A program made the translations under genes and the position numbers. A stretch of DNA of 64,000 nucleotides from Sporomusa acidovorans (GTDB taxonomy: Bacteria > Bacillota > Negativicutes > Sporomusales > Sporomusaceae): the NCBI RefSeq assembly GCF_900101845.1, contig NZ_FNAM01000010.1, positions 1-64,000 on the forward strand. The letters run 5' to 3'. Below, piece by piece: positions 24,249 to 33,054 of this stretch; positions within the stretch are counted from its first letter, which is position 1, and every line of letters begins with the position of its first letter. The notes below the pieces were generated by a model. The model had not been told where the DNA came from. It did no database searches and was given only the letters and a program-made list of their open reading frames with translations.

Positions 24249-24296
24249 AGTGGTCTGTAAGCTCTAAGGCTATAGAATTAGGGTTTACAGACCACT
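24249..24296. repeat. 12-bp inverted repeat with 24-nt loop
   Basis: AGTGGTCTGTAA (24249-24260) and its exact complement (24285-24296). No T-tract follows. Confidence 0.5.
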
Positions 24297-24464
24297 GGCT
24301 ATATAGAGAGTTTTCGTTCTTTCCCCGTGAGGTGTACTGTGCATTTTGAAGACAATTTCGACGGGTTTGTCCGTTAATTCCTGCGTTTGGTCATAAATAA
24401 GTATTAGGGGTTAGGGGGAACCAGTTAGGATAGAGTTAGAAAACTGTTAAAGGGAGGTCTTCAC

Positions 24465-25628
24465 GTGAGCCACTCAGTGTCTCCTCAGTCTATTGAGGAA
24501 TTGCGGCATGTATTGCGGACAGCATCGGCTACCGGACGCCCGCTGTATGTTTACTGGCAAGGAAAATCTGCAGGGGTAACCGTTGATTTGTCAAAGCTGG
24601 ATGAAATTGCGGAAATTGACGCGGCGAACCTTGTTGTCACAGTAGGCCCAGGCGTCAAACTCGGGACACTTGCTCAACAATTGGCAAAGTGGGGTTTGCG
24701 CTTTTTACCCGGTGACAATCCATTCTACCGGGACAAAACGGTCGGCCAATTTTTTTATGAAGGATATTCTAACCTATCAAGCCTCAAATATGGGAGCGCC
24801 AAACATTTTCTTATGGGGTCGGAGGTTGTGCTGCCCACCGGCGAGTTATTGAAAACCGGCGGCAAGACAGTTAAAAATGTCACCGGCTACGATTTTACCC
24901 GCTTTTTTAATGCGCCGTACACCGATTTTGGCGTTACGGCCAAATTTTTGCTGAAGCTGTTGCCGCTGCCGGAGACGCGCAAGGGGTTTGCGGTTACTTT
25001 TGACAGGGTAGAAAAAATGCTGGCCTTTGTTGGCAACTTGAAAGAAAGCCGGGTAATTCCCGCTTATTTATTGTGGATGGACGGTTCGGTGCAACGCTTT
25101 TTTCAGGATAGTCCGGCAGGACAGCTTATTATGCTGGAATTCGACGGCGTGCAAGAAGATGTGGACGAACAGTGCCAAAGTGCGGCTGCCTTAGTTAAGA
25201 AGCATAACGGAGCAATCTGTGAAGCCTATGAAGGAGACGGACAAACGGCAGTCAAGTGGAGTGAGCTTTATCGCTCGGCGGATCATTATCTATTAACCGA
25301 TGAATATAAAATGGCCTTTACCTGTCAGGCGGAATTTATGCAAGCATTTGGCGAGATCGCCAAGAATAGCGGTGTTGAGGCCGGTTTATTTGGGCAGGTT
25401 TCGGAAGGCAAGCTCAATATTGCCTTTAAAGCCGCCCGCCCTGACGATGCGTTTATCGGGGAAGTAGCTGCGGCTGTTAAGCAGGCCGGCGGCATTTCTT
25501 CCGGTAAATACGCTCGCCTTCAGGGAAAATGTCCAAGTGGGATTTTGGGGGAACTGGAACAACGGGCCAAAGCCGCCTTTGATCCCCAACAAATTATCAA
25601 CCGTCCACTAGCAGAGGGGGTGAAATAG
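24465..25628 (+). CDS. glcE: FAD-binding subunit of 2-hydroxyacid (glycolate) oxidase, GlcE-like
   Basis: 387 residues from GTG with AAAGGGAGGTC upstream. The PCMH-type FAD domain fills the first half (VVTVGPGVKLGTLAQQLAKW, then TVGQFF and KTVKNVTGYDFTRFF, which is typical of GlcE). The C-terminal half corresponds to the substrate-side domain, shortened as in GlcE relative to GlcD. The next two genes encode the Fe-S subunit and a full GlcD-type flavoprotein, so the three form a membrane-associated glycolate/lactate dehydrogenase complex (family knowledge). Substrate is not determined by sequence. Confidence 0.85.
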   Translation: MSHSVSPQSIEELRHVLRTASATGRPLYVYWQGKSAGVTVDLSKLDEIAEIDAANLVVTVGPGVKLGTLAQQLAKWGLRFLPGDNPFYRDKTVGQFFYEGYSNLSSLKYGSAKHFLMGSEVVLPTGELLKTGGKTVKNVTGYDFTRFFNAPYTDFGVTAKFLLKLLPLPETRKGFAVTFDRVEKMLAFVGNLKESRVIPAYLLWMDGSVQRFFQDSPAGQLIMLEFDGVQEDVDEQCQSAAALVKKHNGAICEAYEGDGQTAVKWSELYRSADHYLLTDEYKMAFTCQAEFMQAFGEIAKNSGVEAGLFGQVSEGKLNIAFKAARPDDAFIGEVAAAVKQAGGISSGKYARLQGKCPSGILGELEQRAKAAFDPQQIINRPLAEGVK

Positions 25629-26897
25629 GTGGAGAATGTGCATGAGGAATGGAAAAAACAACTGGTCAAATGTATTCGCTGCGGTACCTGCCGCTCGGTT
25701 TGCCCGGTATTTAAGGTTTGTGATAATGAGAATACCACCGCTCGCGGCAAAGTTAAGCTGCTGGAAGCGGTTAGTGAGGGAAAGCTGGCTTTAACGCCTG
25801 CATTGCAGGCCAGAATGTCGAAATGCCTGTTATGCAAGGCCTGTACGACAGGCTGTCCGTCAGGGGTAAAAACAGATGAGTTGTTTTTAAGCGCAAGAAA
25901 GGCACTGGCGGCGGAAAATGGCCTGCCGCTGGCTAAAAAGCTGGCGTTTACCGGCTTGACTTACCGAAAATTGTTCGACTTGGGACTCAAGCTGGGAGCG
26001 GCCTTTCAGGGGATCGTATTTAAAGATGCTCCTGACGGGCGGGGTAAGCTGGCGCGGCTGCCGCTGCCCAGTGCCGGACTCAGCCAGCGGCGAATCATTC
26101 CGCCATTGTCCACTTCGCCCTTACGGTCGCGTTTACCGGAAGTCAACAAGGTTGCTTCACCGCAAGGCAAGGTAGCGTTTTATACTGGCTGCATGCTTAA
26201 TTATGTTTATCCCGAAGCTGGCGAGGCCATTGTAAAAATTCTTAAGGCCCACGGTGTGGAGGTTGTCATCCCGGCTAGGCAAAGCTGTTGCGGCACACCG
26301 GCGTTTACTGCGGGCGATTATCAGGTGGGACGATATTTGGCTGAGGAAAATGTCAAAATACTGGCTGCTGAAAATTATGATGCAATTATTACCGGCTGTG
26401 CGTCCTGCGGATCGGCGTTACAGCACGAGTATAGCGCTGTAATTGAGGATCCGGCTGTCAAGAAACTATGGGAGAATTTATCGAAAAAAGTAAAAGATAT
26501 TACACAATTTATTGTTGAGCGAGGAATCAAGCAGGATTTACGGGAGGTAAGAGCTAAAATTACCTATCATGACCCTTGTCATTTGGTCCGGGGCATGGGG
26601 GTATCCCAAGAACCGCGGCAGATATTGACCAGTATTCCCGGTGTCGAATACGCGGAAATGAAGGATGCGGCTAAATGCTGTGGCGCGGGCGGTACCTTCA
26701 GTATGGTCTACTATGATGTTTCCCGTAAGATTAATGATTGGAAACTGGATAATGCTGAAAAGACGGGTGCCACTATTCTGGCGACCGGCTGTTCAGCCTG
26801 CCGGATGCATATTACGGACGGCCTGGGCCAGCGTGACAGCGCTATGAAAGTGCTGCACACTGCCGAAATTATTGCCAAGGCTTACGGCCTGGATTAA
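25629..26897 (+). CDS. glcF: Iron-sulfur subunit of 2-hydroxyacid (glycolate) oxidase, GlcF-like
   Basis: 422 residues from GTG directly after glcE. Two [4Fe-4S] motifs lie in the N-terminal 90 residues (CIRCGTCRSVCP and CLLCKACTTGCP). Two CCG modules follow: FYTGCMLN...SCCGTPA...CASCG and YHDPCHLVRG...KCCGAGG...CSACR. This is the GlcF/LutA layout. It transfers electrons from the flavoproteins to the quinone pool or another acceptor. It is co-transcribed with glcE and glcD. Confidence 0.9.
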   Translation: MENVHEEWKKQLVKCIRCGTCRSVCPVFKVCDNENTTARGKVKLLEAVSEGKLALTPALQARMSKCLLCKACTTGCPSGVKTDELFLSARKALAAENGLPLAKKLAFTGLTYRKLFDLGLKLGAAFQGIVFKDAPDGRGKLARLPLPSAGLSQRRIIPPLSTSPLRSRLPEVNKVASPQGKVAFYTGCMLNYVYPEAGEAIVKILKAHGVEVVIPARQSCCGTPAFTAGDYQVGRYLAEENVKILAAENYDAIITGCASCGSALQHEYSAVIEDPAVKKLWENLSKKVKDITQFIVERGIKQDLREVRAKITYHDPCHLVRGMGVSQEPRQILTSIPGVEYAEMKDAAKCCGAGGTFSMVYYDVSRKINDWKLDNAEKTGATILATGCSACRMHITDGLGQRDSAMKVLHTAEIIAKAYGLD

Positions 26898-26908
26898 GGG
26901 GGACGAAG

Positions 26909-28285
26909 GTGGAACAGCAAATAATCACTGAGCTCAAACGGCTGGTTGGCTCTGACTATGTGATGGAACAGCTGGAAGACCGGATTTGTTATTCTTTTGA
27001 TGCTACTTTCCGGGATTTTCCTCCTGATGTGGTTGTTAAGCCCGGTAATGTGGAAGAAATTGCGGCTATTGTCAAATTGGCCGGGAAGTATCGGCTGCCG
27101 GTAACTGCCAGAGGAGCGGCCACCGGCCTGTCGGGTGGGGCGGTTCCCGTACAGGGCGGAATCAGTCTTGTTTTAACCCGCTTAAACAAGATTCTTGCTA
27201 TCGATACGGCCAATCGCGTGGCCGTGGTTGAAACCGGCGTAATAGCCGAGGATTTTGTTAATGCCGTAAGCCAGGCCGGGCTTTTTTACCCGCCCGACCC
27301 TGGGAGCATTAAAACCGCGACCATTGGTGGCACAATAGCCGAGTGCGCCGGCGGTCCCCGCGGGGTTAAGTATGGTATCACCAGGGACTATGTGCTGGGG
27401 CTGGAAGTAGTCTTGCCGGACGGGCGCATTGTGGAGGTGGGCAATCGCTTTGACAGTGAGATGGCCGGCCCGGACTGGGGAATGCTGTTCGTCGGTTCGG
27501 AGGGAACATTGGGCATTGTTACTAAGGCTTATTTGAAACTCATTGATAAGCCGAAGGCCAAGCAGACACTGCTGGCTGTTTTTAACAGCCTGGATGATGC
27601 CGCCCGTACAGTCAGCGAGATGATTGCTTCCGGTACCATACCGACTACCTTAGAGATTATGGATAACATGACCATTCGGGCGGTAGAGGATTTTCTCAAG
27701 GTTGGACTGCCGGTGAATGCGGAAGCCATCCTTTTAATTGAGGTTGACGGCAGCGCGAAGGCTATTGCCAAACAGGCCGAGCATGTGATCAAAGTGTGCC
27801 GGCAATGCGGCGCAACTGAAATGCAAGTGGCTTCAACGCCGGAAGATATGGACAAATTATGGCGTGCCCGCCGCGCTATTTCACCGGCCTGCGGCAAAAT
27901 CAACCCGACCAAAATTTCCGAGGATGCCACCGTGCCTCGCAGTCAAATTCCGGCTATGGTTCGCCGCCTGCGGGAAATAGCCCAAAAGTACAATTTAAAG
28001 ATGGTTATTTTCGGGCATGCCGGTGACGGTAATCTTCATCCCAATATTTTGAGCAACAAGCACGACCACGCGGAAATGGAGCGGGTCGAACAAGCCGTAG
28101 CGGAATTGTTCAAGGAAGCCTTGCACTTGGGTGGTACATTGTCAGGTGAGCATGGTATCGGCTATATGAAGGCGCCGTTTTTAAAATGGGAGACAGGGGA
28201 AACAGGATTTGCTGCTGGGAAAAAACTGAAACAGGTAATTGACCAGCAAGAATTATTAAATCCCGGCAAATTGTTTAATGTATAA
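26909..28285 (+). CDS. glcD: FAD-linked 2-hydroxyacid (glycolate/lactate) dehydrogenase, GlcD-like
   Basis: 458 residues from GTG behind GGGGGACGAAGG. It has a full PCMH FAD domain (PVTARGAATGLSGGAVPVQGG near 70, DPGSIKTATIGGTIAECAGGPRG near 130) and a C-terminal FAD-oxidase domain with the metal-histidine motif GHAGDGNLHPNI and LSGEHGIG. It is the catalytic subunit oxidising a D- or L-2-hydroxyacid such as glycolate or lactate. No electron-transfer flavoprotein genes accompany it, so it is unlike the bifurcating LctBCD enzyme. Confidence 0.92.
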   Translation: MEQQIITELKRLVGSDYVMEQLEDRICYSFDATFRDFPPDVVVKPGNVEEIAAIVKLAGKYRLPVTARGAATGLSGGAVPVQGGISLVLTRLNKILAIDTANRVAVVETGVIAEDFVNAVSQAGLFYPPDPGSIKTATIGGTIAECAGGPRGVKYGITRDYVLGLEVVLPDGRIVEVGNRFDSEMAGPDWGMLFVGSEGTLGIVTKAYLKLIDKPKAKQTLLAVFNSLDDAARTVSEMIASGTIPTTLEIMDNMTIRAVEDFLKVGLPVNAEAILLIEVDGSAKAIAKQAEHVIKVCRQCGATEMQVASTPEDMDKLWRARRAISPACGKINPTKISEDATVPRSQIPAMVRRLREIAQKYNLKMVIFGHAGDGNLHPNILSNKHDHAEMERVEQAVAELFKEALHLGGTLSGEHGIGYMKAPFLKWETGETGFAAGKKLKQVIDQQELLNPGKLFNV

Positions 28286-28321
28286 CAGCTTGCCGGAAAT
28301 GAGTATATGGGAGGAACAACA

Positions 28322-28507
28322 ATGCTGAAAACCGTACCACGATATTGCAAAGGTTGTGGAATATGTGTGGAGTTTTGTCCGAAGAAGGTATTGGAGCTTG
28401 ATGAACTTGGCAAGATTCAGGTAGTCAGGCCGGATGATTGTGTGGCCTGCGGCCAATGCCAGCTACGGTGTCCTGATTATGCAATCTACGTAACTGCTGA
28501 TAAATAA
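28322..28507 (+). CDS. korD: Ferredoxin-type delta subunit of 2-oxoacid:ferredoxin oxidoreductase
   Basis: 61 residues. ATG 28322 is chosen because GGGAGGA lies 7 nt upstream. Two 4Fe-4S motifs are present: CKGCGICVEFCP near residue 10 and CVACGQCQLRCP near residue 42. The gene starts the korDABC set and lies 36 nt after glcD, so read-through from the glc genes is possible. Confidence 0.9.
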   Translation: MLKTVPRYCKGCGICVEFCPKKVLELDELGKIQVVRPDDCVACGQCQLRCPDYAIYVTADK

Positions 28508-28533
28508 TTGATAGCGAATGGAGGAATGTATGA

Positions 28534-29664
28534 ATGGCAAAAGCATTACTTATGCAGGGAAATAGTGCCTGTGCAGAAGGCGCAATTGCTGCCGGAGCCA
28601 GGTTTTTTGCCGGCTATCCGATAACACCATCCACTGAGGTGGCCGAAATGCTGGCCAAACGGTTACCGCAGGTAGGCGGTACTTTTATTCAAATGGAGGA
28701 CGAAATTGCCGGTATGGCCGCCACAATTGGCGCCGCTTTAACAGGGGTTAAAGCTTTGACAGCTACCAGCGGTCCCGGTTTTTCCCTGAAACAGGAGTTA
28801 ATCGGCTATGCATCCATGGCGGAGGTTCCCTGTGTCATTGTTAATGTGCAGCGGGTTGGCCCCAGTACCGGTCAGCCGACTTCACCGGCGCAGGCTGATA
28901 TTATGCAGGCCCGCTGGGGTTCTCATGGCGACCGGGGGGTTATTGCCCTTAGCCCCTCCAGTGTGCCGGAATGCTTCACACTGACGGTGGAGGCGTTTAA
29001 TCTTGCCGAAAAATACCGTACACCGGTCGTGTTGTTAATGGATGAAATTGTTGGCCATATGCGGGAAAAAATTGAAATTCCCGACCCGGCCAGCCTGAAA
29101 ATTGTTAATCGCAAAAAACCGACACTGCCGCCGGGAGAATTCTTGCCGTATAAACCGGATGCCGACGGTGTACCGCCCATGCCGGCCTATGGCGACGGCT
29201 ACCGCTTCCATGTCACCGGTTTGGCCCATGATTATACCGGTTTCCCCAGTGGTGCCAACAGCACCTCCCAGGAACTGATTGCCAGACTGCACACAAAAAT
29301 TACGGATCATATTGACGATATTGTTACCTATGAAGAACAAAATCTTGACGATGCCCAAGTGGCTGTGGTTGCTTTCGGCGGCACCGCCCGCACTGCGTAC
29401 GCTGCTATTGAAATGGCCCGCAAGGAGGGCGTTAAGGCCGGCTTGTTCCGCCCGATTACCATTTGGCCTTCGCCGCAAAAACAGCTTACGGCGTTGGCGA
29501 AGAAAGTCAAAACCATTATTGTCGCCGAGCTTAACTACGGACAGTATGTGGGCGAGGTCGAGCGTATTGTTGCCGGACGGGCCAATGTCGTGTCGCTAGC
29601 CAAATGGAATAACGAACCCATTACGCCGGCGGAAATGTTAGCGGCCATTAAAGAAGCCAACTAA
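28534..29664 (+). CDS. korA: 2-oxoglutarate (2-oxoacid):ferredoxin oxidoreductase, alpha subunit
   Basis: 376 residues, normal KorA length. It contains the pyrimidine-binding motif region GYPITPSTEVAE, the conserved glutamate segment IQMEDEIAGM, and TATSGPGFSLKQE, followed by the domain II segment with ITIWPSP. With KorB it decarboxylates a 2-oxoacid with CoA and transfers electrons to ferredoxin, or runs in reverse for carboxylation. 2-Oxoglutarate is the likeliest substrate from subunit layout. SD GGAGGAATG precedes the ATG. Confidence 0.92.
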   Translation: MAKALLMQGNSACAEGAIAAGARFFAGYPITPSTEVAEMLAKRLPQVGGTFIQMEDEIAGMAATIGAALTGVKALTATSGPGFSLKQELIGYASMAEVPCVIVNVQRVGPSTGQPTSPAQADIMQARWGSHGDRGVIALSPSSVPECFTLTVEAFNLAEKYRTPVVLLMDEIVGHMREKIEIPDPASLKIVNRKKPTLPPGEFLPYKPDADGVPPMPAYGDGYRFHVTGLAHDYTGFPSGANSTSQELIARLHTKITDHIDDIVTYEEQNLDDAQVAVVAFGGTARTAYAAIEMARKEGVKAGLFRPITIWPSPQKQLTALAKKVKTIIVAELNYGQYVGEVERIVAGRANVVSLAKWNNEPITPAEMLAAIKEAN

Positions 29665-29677
29665 GGAGGGAACAACC

Positions 29678-30496
29678 ATGGAAGAATTATTAAAAAAATA
29701 TTATCGCCCCAAGCTGCCGCATATGTGGTGTCCGGGCTGCGGCAACGGTATTGTTACGGCCGCAATCGTTAAAGCTATCGACCAACTGGGGCTTGATCAG
29801 GATAAAACCACCATCGTATCGGGAATCGGCTGTTCATCGCGGGCTCCCGGTTATCTGCACTTTGATACCCTGCACACCGCCCATGGCCGGGCACTGCCGT
29901 TTGCAACCGGCATTAAGCTGGCCAAACCTGACCATAAAGTGATTATTATCAGCGGCGACGGCGATGCGAGCGCTATTGGCGGCAACCATTTCATCCACGC
30001 TGCCAGAAGGAATATTGATCTGACACTTATTGTTTATAACAACAATATCTATGGTATGACCGGCGGCCAGTACTCCCCGTTAACGCCGCATATGGCAAAG
30101 GCCACTACGGCGCCATATGGCAATGTTGACCGTGCCTTCGATTTAGTAAATTTAGCAAAAGGCGCAGGTGCTACCTTTGTCGCCAGGTCAACTACCTACC
30201 ATGCCAAACAATTGTCCGAGCTTGTGGCAAAAGCCATTATGCATGAAGGCTTTTCCGTGGTAGAAGCGATGACCGGCTGCCCGATTTCTTTCGGCAGACA
30301 GAACAAAATGGGCAAACCGGCCGCATTACTGGCCTGGCAGCGGGATAACACAATATCTGTTGAAGCGGCTGCCAAGCTTAAACCGGAACAAGTGGCCGGA
30401 AAAATTCTTATAGGCTTGATGCATGAGGAAGTTGCTCCTGAATACACTGCAGAATATGCCAAAGTCATCAAACAAGCGATGGGAGGGGAGCGGTAA
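29678..30496 (+). CDS. korB: 2-oxoglutarate (2-oxoacid):ferredoxin oxidoreductase, beta (TPP) subunit
   Basis: 272 residues. The thiamine pyrophosphate motif is GDGDASAIGGNHFIHAARRN (GDG...N) near residue 91-110, ending in NNNIYGMTGGQ. N-terminal WCPGCGNG and IGCSSR supply cluster-binding cysteines. It lies 13 nt after korA and 1 nt before korC. Length and motifs are those of KorB/VorA-type beta subunits. Confidence 0.93.
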   Translation: MEELLKKYYRPKLPHMWCPGCGNGIVTAAIVKAIDQLGLDQDKTTIVSGIGCSSRAPGYLHFDTLHTAHGRALPFATGIKLAKPDHKVIIISGDGDASAIGGNHFIHAARRNIDLTLIVYNNNIYGMTGGQYSPLTPHMAKATTAPYGNVDRAFDLVNLAKGAGATFVARSTTYHAKQLSELVAKAIMHEGFSVVEAMTGCPISFGRQNKMGKPAALLAWQRDNTISVEAAAKLKPEQVAGKILIGLMHEEVAPEYTAEYAKVIKQAMGGER

Positions 30497-30497
30497 T

Positions 30498-31019
30498 ATG
30501 ATGGAATTCAGATTAAGCGGTTCAGGTGGACAAGGCCTGATTCTTGCCGGCATAATCTTAGCTGAGGCGGCTATCGGCGATGGCAAAGAAGCCGTTCAGT
30601 CCCAGTCGTATGGACCGGAAGCGCGCGGCGGTTCCAGTAAATCGGAAGTTATCATCAGTGACAAACCGATCTACTATCCGAAAGTAACCAACCCCAGTCT
30701 GTTGCTGGCTATGACGCAGGAAGCACTTAATAAATACGGTACAGATTTACAAGATGACGGACTGCTCATTGTCGATAGCACACTGGTACGGGAAGTTCCT
30801 GCCCGGTTTAAAAATGTGCATAGTGTTCCTATTACCCACTTAGCCAAAGAAAAATGCGGGCGGGAACTGTTTGCCAACATTGTTGCCTTGGGAATCATTA
30901 CGAAACTGGCCGGTTCAGTGAGCTATGACGGCATGGAAAAAGCTGTCCTGGCCCGCGTACCAAAAGGTACCGAGGATAAAAATAGACTGGCTTTGCAAAC
31001 AGGTTATCAATCCATATAA
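30498..31019 (+). CDS. korC: 2-oxoglutarate (2-oxoacid):ferredoxin oxidoreductase, gamma subunit
   Basis: 173 residues from ATG 30498 (ATG 30501 also possible), with GGGAGGGGAG just upstream. Typical gamma-subunit opening FRLSGSGGQGLILAGIILAEAA and QSYGPEARGGSSKSEV. It completes the four-subunit enzyme. A good terminator follows. Confidence 0.92.
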   Translation: MMEFRLSGSGGQGLILAGIILAEAAIGDGKEAVQSQSYGPEARGGSSKSEVIISDKPIYYPKVTNPSLLLAMTQEALNKYGTDLQDDGLLIVDSTLVREVPARFKNVHSVPITHLAKEKCGRELFANIVALGIITKLAGSVSYDGMEKAVLARVPKGTEDKNRLALQTGYQSI

Positions 31020-31025
31020 ATACAT

Positions 31026-31062
31026 ACAACCTCTGGCGCTGGTGCCAGAGGTTGTTGTCTTT
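31026..31062 (+). terminator. Intrinsic terminator after korC
   Basis: ACAACCTCTGGC (31026-31037) pairs exactly with 31044-31055 around GCTGGT, followed by TGTCTTTAT. Confidence 0.85.
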
Positions 31063-31353
31063 ATATAAGAGTTGGAAAATTCTGAATAACAAGGGTATAT
31101 TAGGCAAGATCGAAATCGCAGCGGCAAGTCATTACCTAATTTATATAAAATGCAATTTGTTACAGCTATTTAGAGTGGGTTGGTGGTCATAATAGAATAA
31201 GGGTCTAAGTATGTCCGCATTAAGTCCATATTGTTTGGCAGCCTTTTATTACCCAGGCTGCCAAACGGGCGATGCAAAATATTTCGCTAGAGAGTACAGA
31301 AAACGAGGGCACCTGCGTGTCGATTCGTTTACCTTTGCGGGAGGTAGTTCATA
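31063..31353. other. Intergenic region before the decayed CoA-transferase gene
   Basis: It contains an 11-bp inverted repeat (31233-31243 with 31256-31266, 12-nt loop) without a T-tract. No coding potential and no confident promoter are seen. A GGGAGGT SD lies at its 3' end. Confidence 0.5.
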
Positions 31354-32429
<1,076 letters not shown>

Positions 32430-32475
32430 GGCAATGTAAGTCCGGAATGATTCTATCGCCAACGATATACAGATA

Positions 32476-32527
32476 AAAGAGGCAATGGTGAACGAAAGTT
32501 CAGACATTGCCTCTTTGTTTTTTTTAA
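32476..32527 (+). terminator. Strong intrinsic terminator
   Basis: AAAGAGGCAATG (32476-32487) pairs exactly with 32505-32516 and is followed by a G and ten T. Confidence 0.9.
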
Positions 32528-32532
32528 TGGAA

Positions 32533-32606
32533 GTACCAGCTTTCCTGGGATAGAATCACTAAGGATTCTGCAGGTATTTCTAAAGACCTGGCCCAACCCA
32601 AGTGTC
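32533..32606. repeat. Structured intergenic element, copy C (short form)
   Basis: It contains TACCAG, CCTGGGATAGAATCACTA (conserved block at 32552-32561; AGAACGACTA in copy A), TTCTAAAGAC and a terminal imperfect hairpin ending in AAGTGTC. It lacks the long variable stem of copies A and B. It ends 12 bp before the 3' end of the minus-strand DUF1450 gene. Confidence 0.45.
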
Positions 32607-32617
32607 TTATTTTAGGG

Positions 32618-32842
32618 TCAATTCAGCAGATTTTGGATTTCTTCATACAGATAGTGAGTCGTGTCACCGGTCACTAAATTATCATTTACCTTGGCAATAT
32701 ACTGTTCGGCGCAGTCGCCGCATTCACCCAGGCAAGGTTCCACTGATATCGAAGTATTTTTGAAATCCGCCCGGCATTTTTCTACAAGGTCCTCCATGCC
32801 TTCATGCTTTACATTGTTTTCGCAAAATTGCAGGGTATTCAT
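32618..32842 (-). CDS. DUF1450-family (YuzB-like) small cysteine protein
   Basis: 74 residues. Conserved cysteines occur at FCENN, KCRAD and the cluster PCLGECGDCAEQYIA, the hallmark of the DUF1450 family found in many Firmicutes. Function unknown; the cysteines suggest metal or Fe-S binding (inference). SD AAGGAGG lies before the ATG. It is divergent from the siroheme reductase gene and shares a 212-bp promoter region that contains the CRP-type palindrome. Confidence 0.75.
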   Translation of the reverse strand: MNTLQFCENNVKHEGMEDLVEKCRADFKNTSISVEPCLGECGDCAEQYIAKVNDNLVTGDTTHYLYEEIQNLLN

Positions 32843-32940
32843 AATCTTTGCCTCCTTATGCTTTTTTCACAGTTTAGTTTTGGCCTACTGGCGGCAAACT
32901 ATGTGCAGGACGATTTATTATGCAGGCATTTGGGAAAAAA

Positions 32941-32958
32941 GTGTGATGAAGATCACAC
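32941..32958. promoter_or_regulatory. CRP/FNR-type operator palindrome
   Basis: GTGTGAT-GAAG-ATCACAC: perfect 7-bp arms with a 4-bp centre, identical in the core to the TGTGA-N6-TCACA consensus of Crp-family regulators (known). It sits about 100 bp upstream of the siroheme reductase start and 100 bp from the divergent DUF1450 start. The Crp/Fnr protein at 21339 is a candidate ligand. Confidence 0.7.
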
Positions 32959-33054
32959 CTCATTGTGAGATTTGGCAATGAGTGGGAGGCTGTTGTGTTA
33001 TACAATAAAGCTAACTTAGATGTTGCCTGACAAATCTATGAAGGAGGTGGCAGC

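Larger units (their letters stand above)
24044..24464. other. 421-bp intergenic region with nested inverted repeats
   Basis: No coding potential is seen. It holds two large hairpin-forming repeats (24131-24217 and 24249-24296), listed separately. The stretch 24300-24464 carries a GGGGTTAGGGGG tract (24407-24418) and the SD for the next gene (AAAGGGAGG). No clear consensus promoter was found. Confidence 0.6.
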
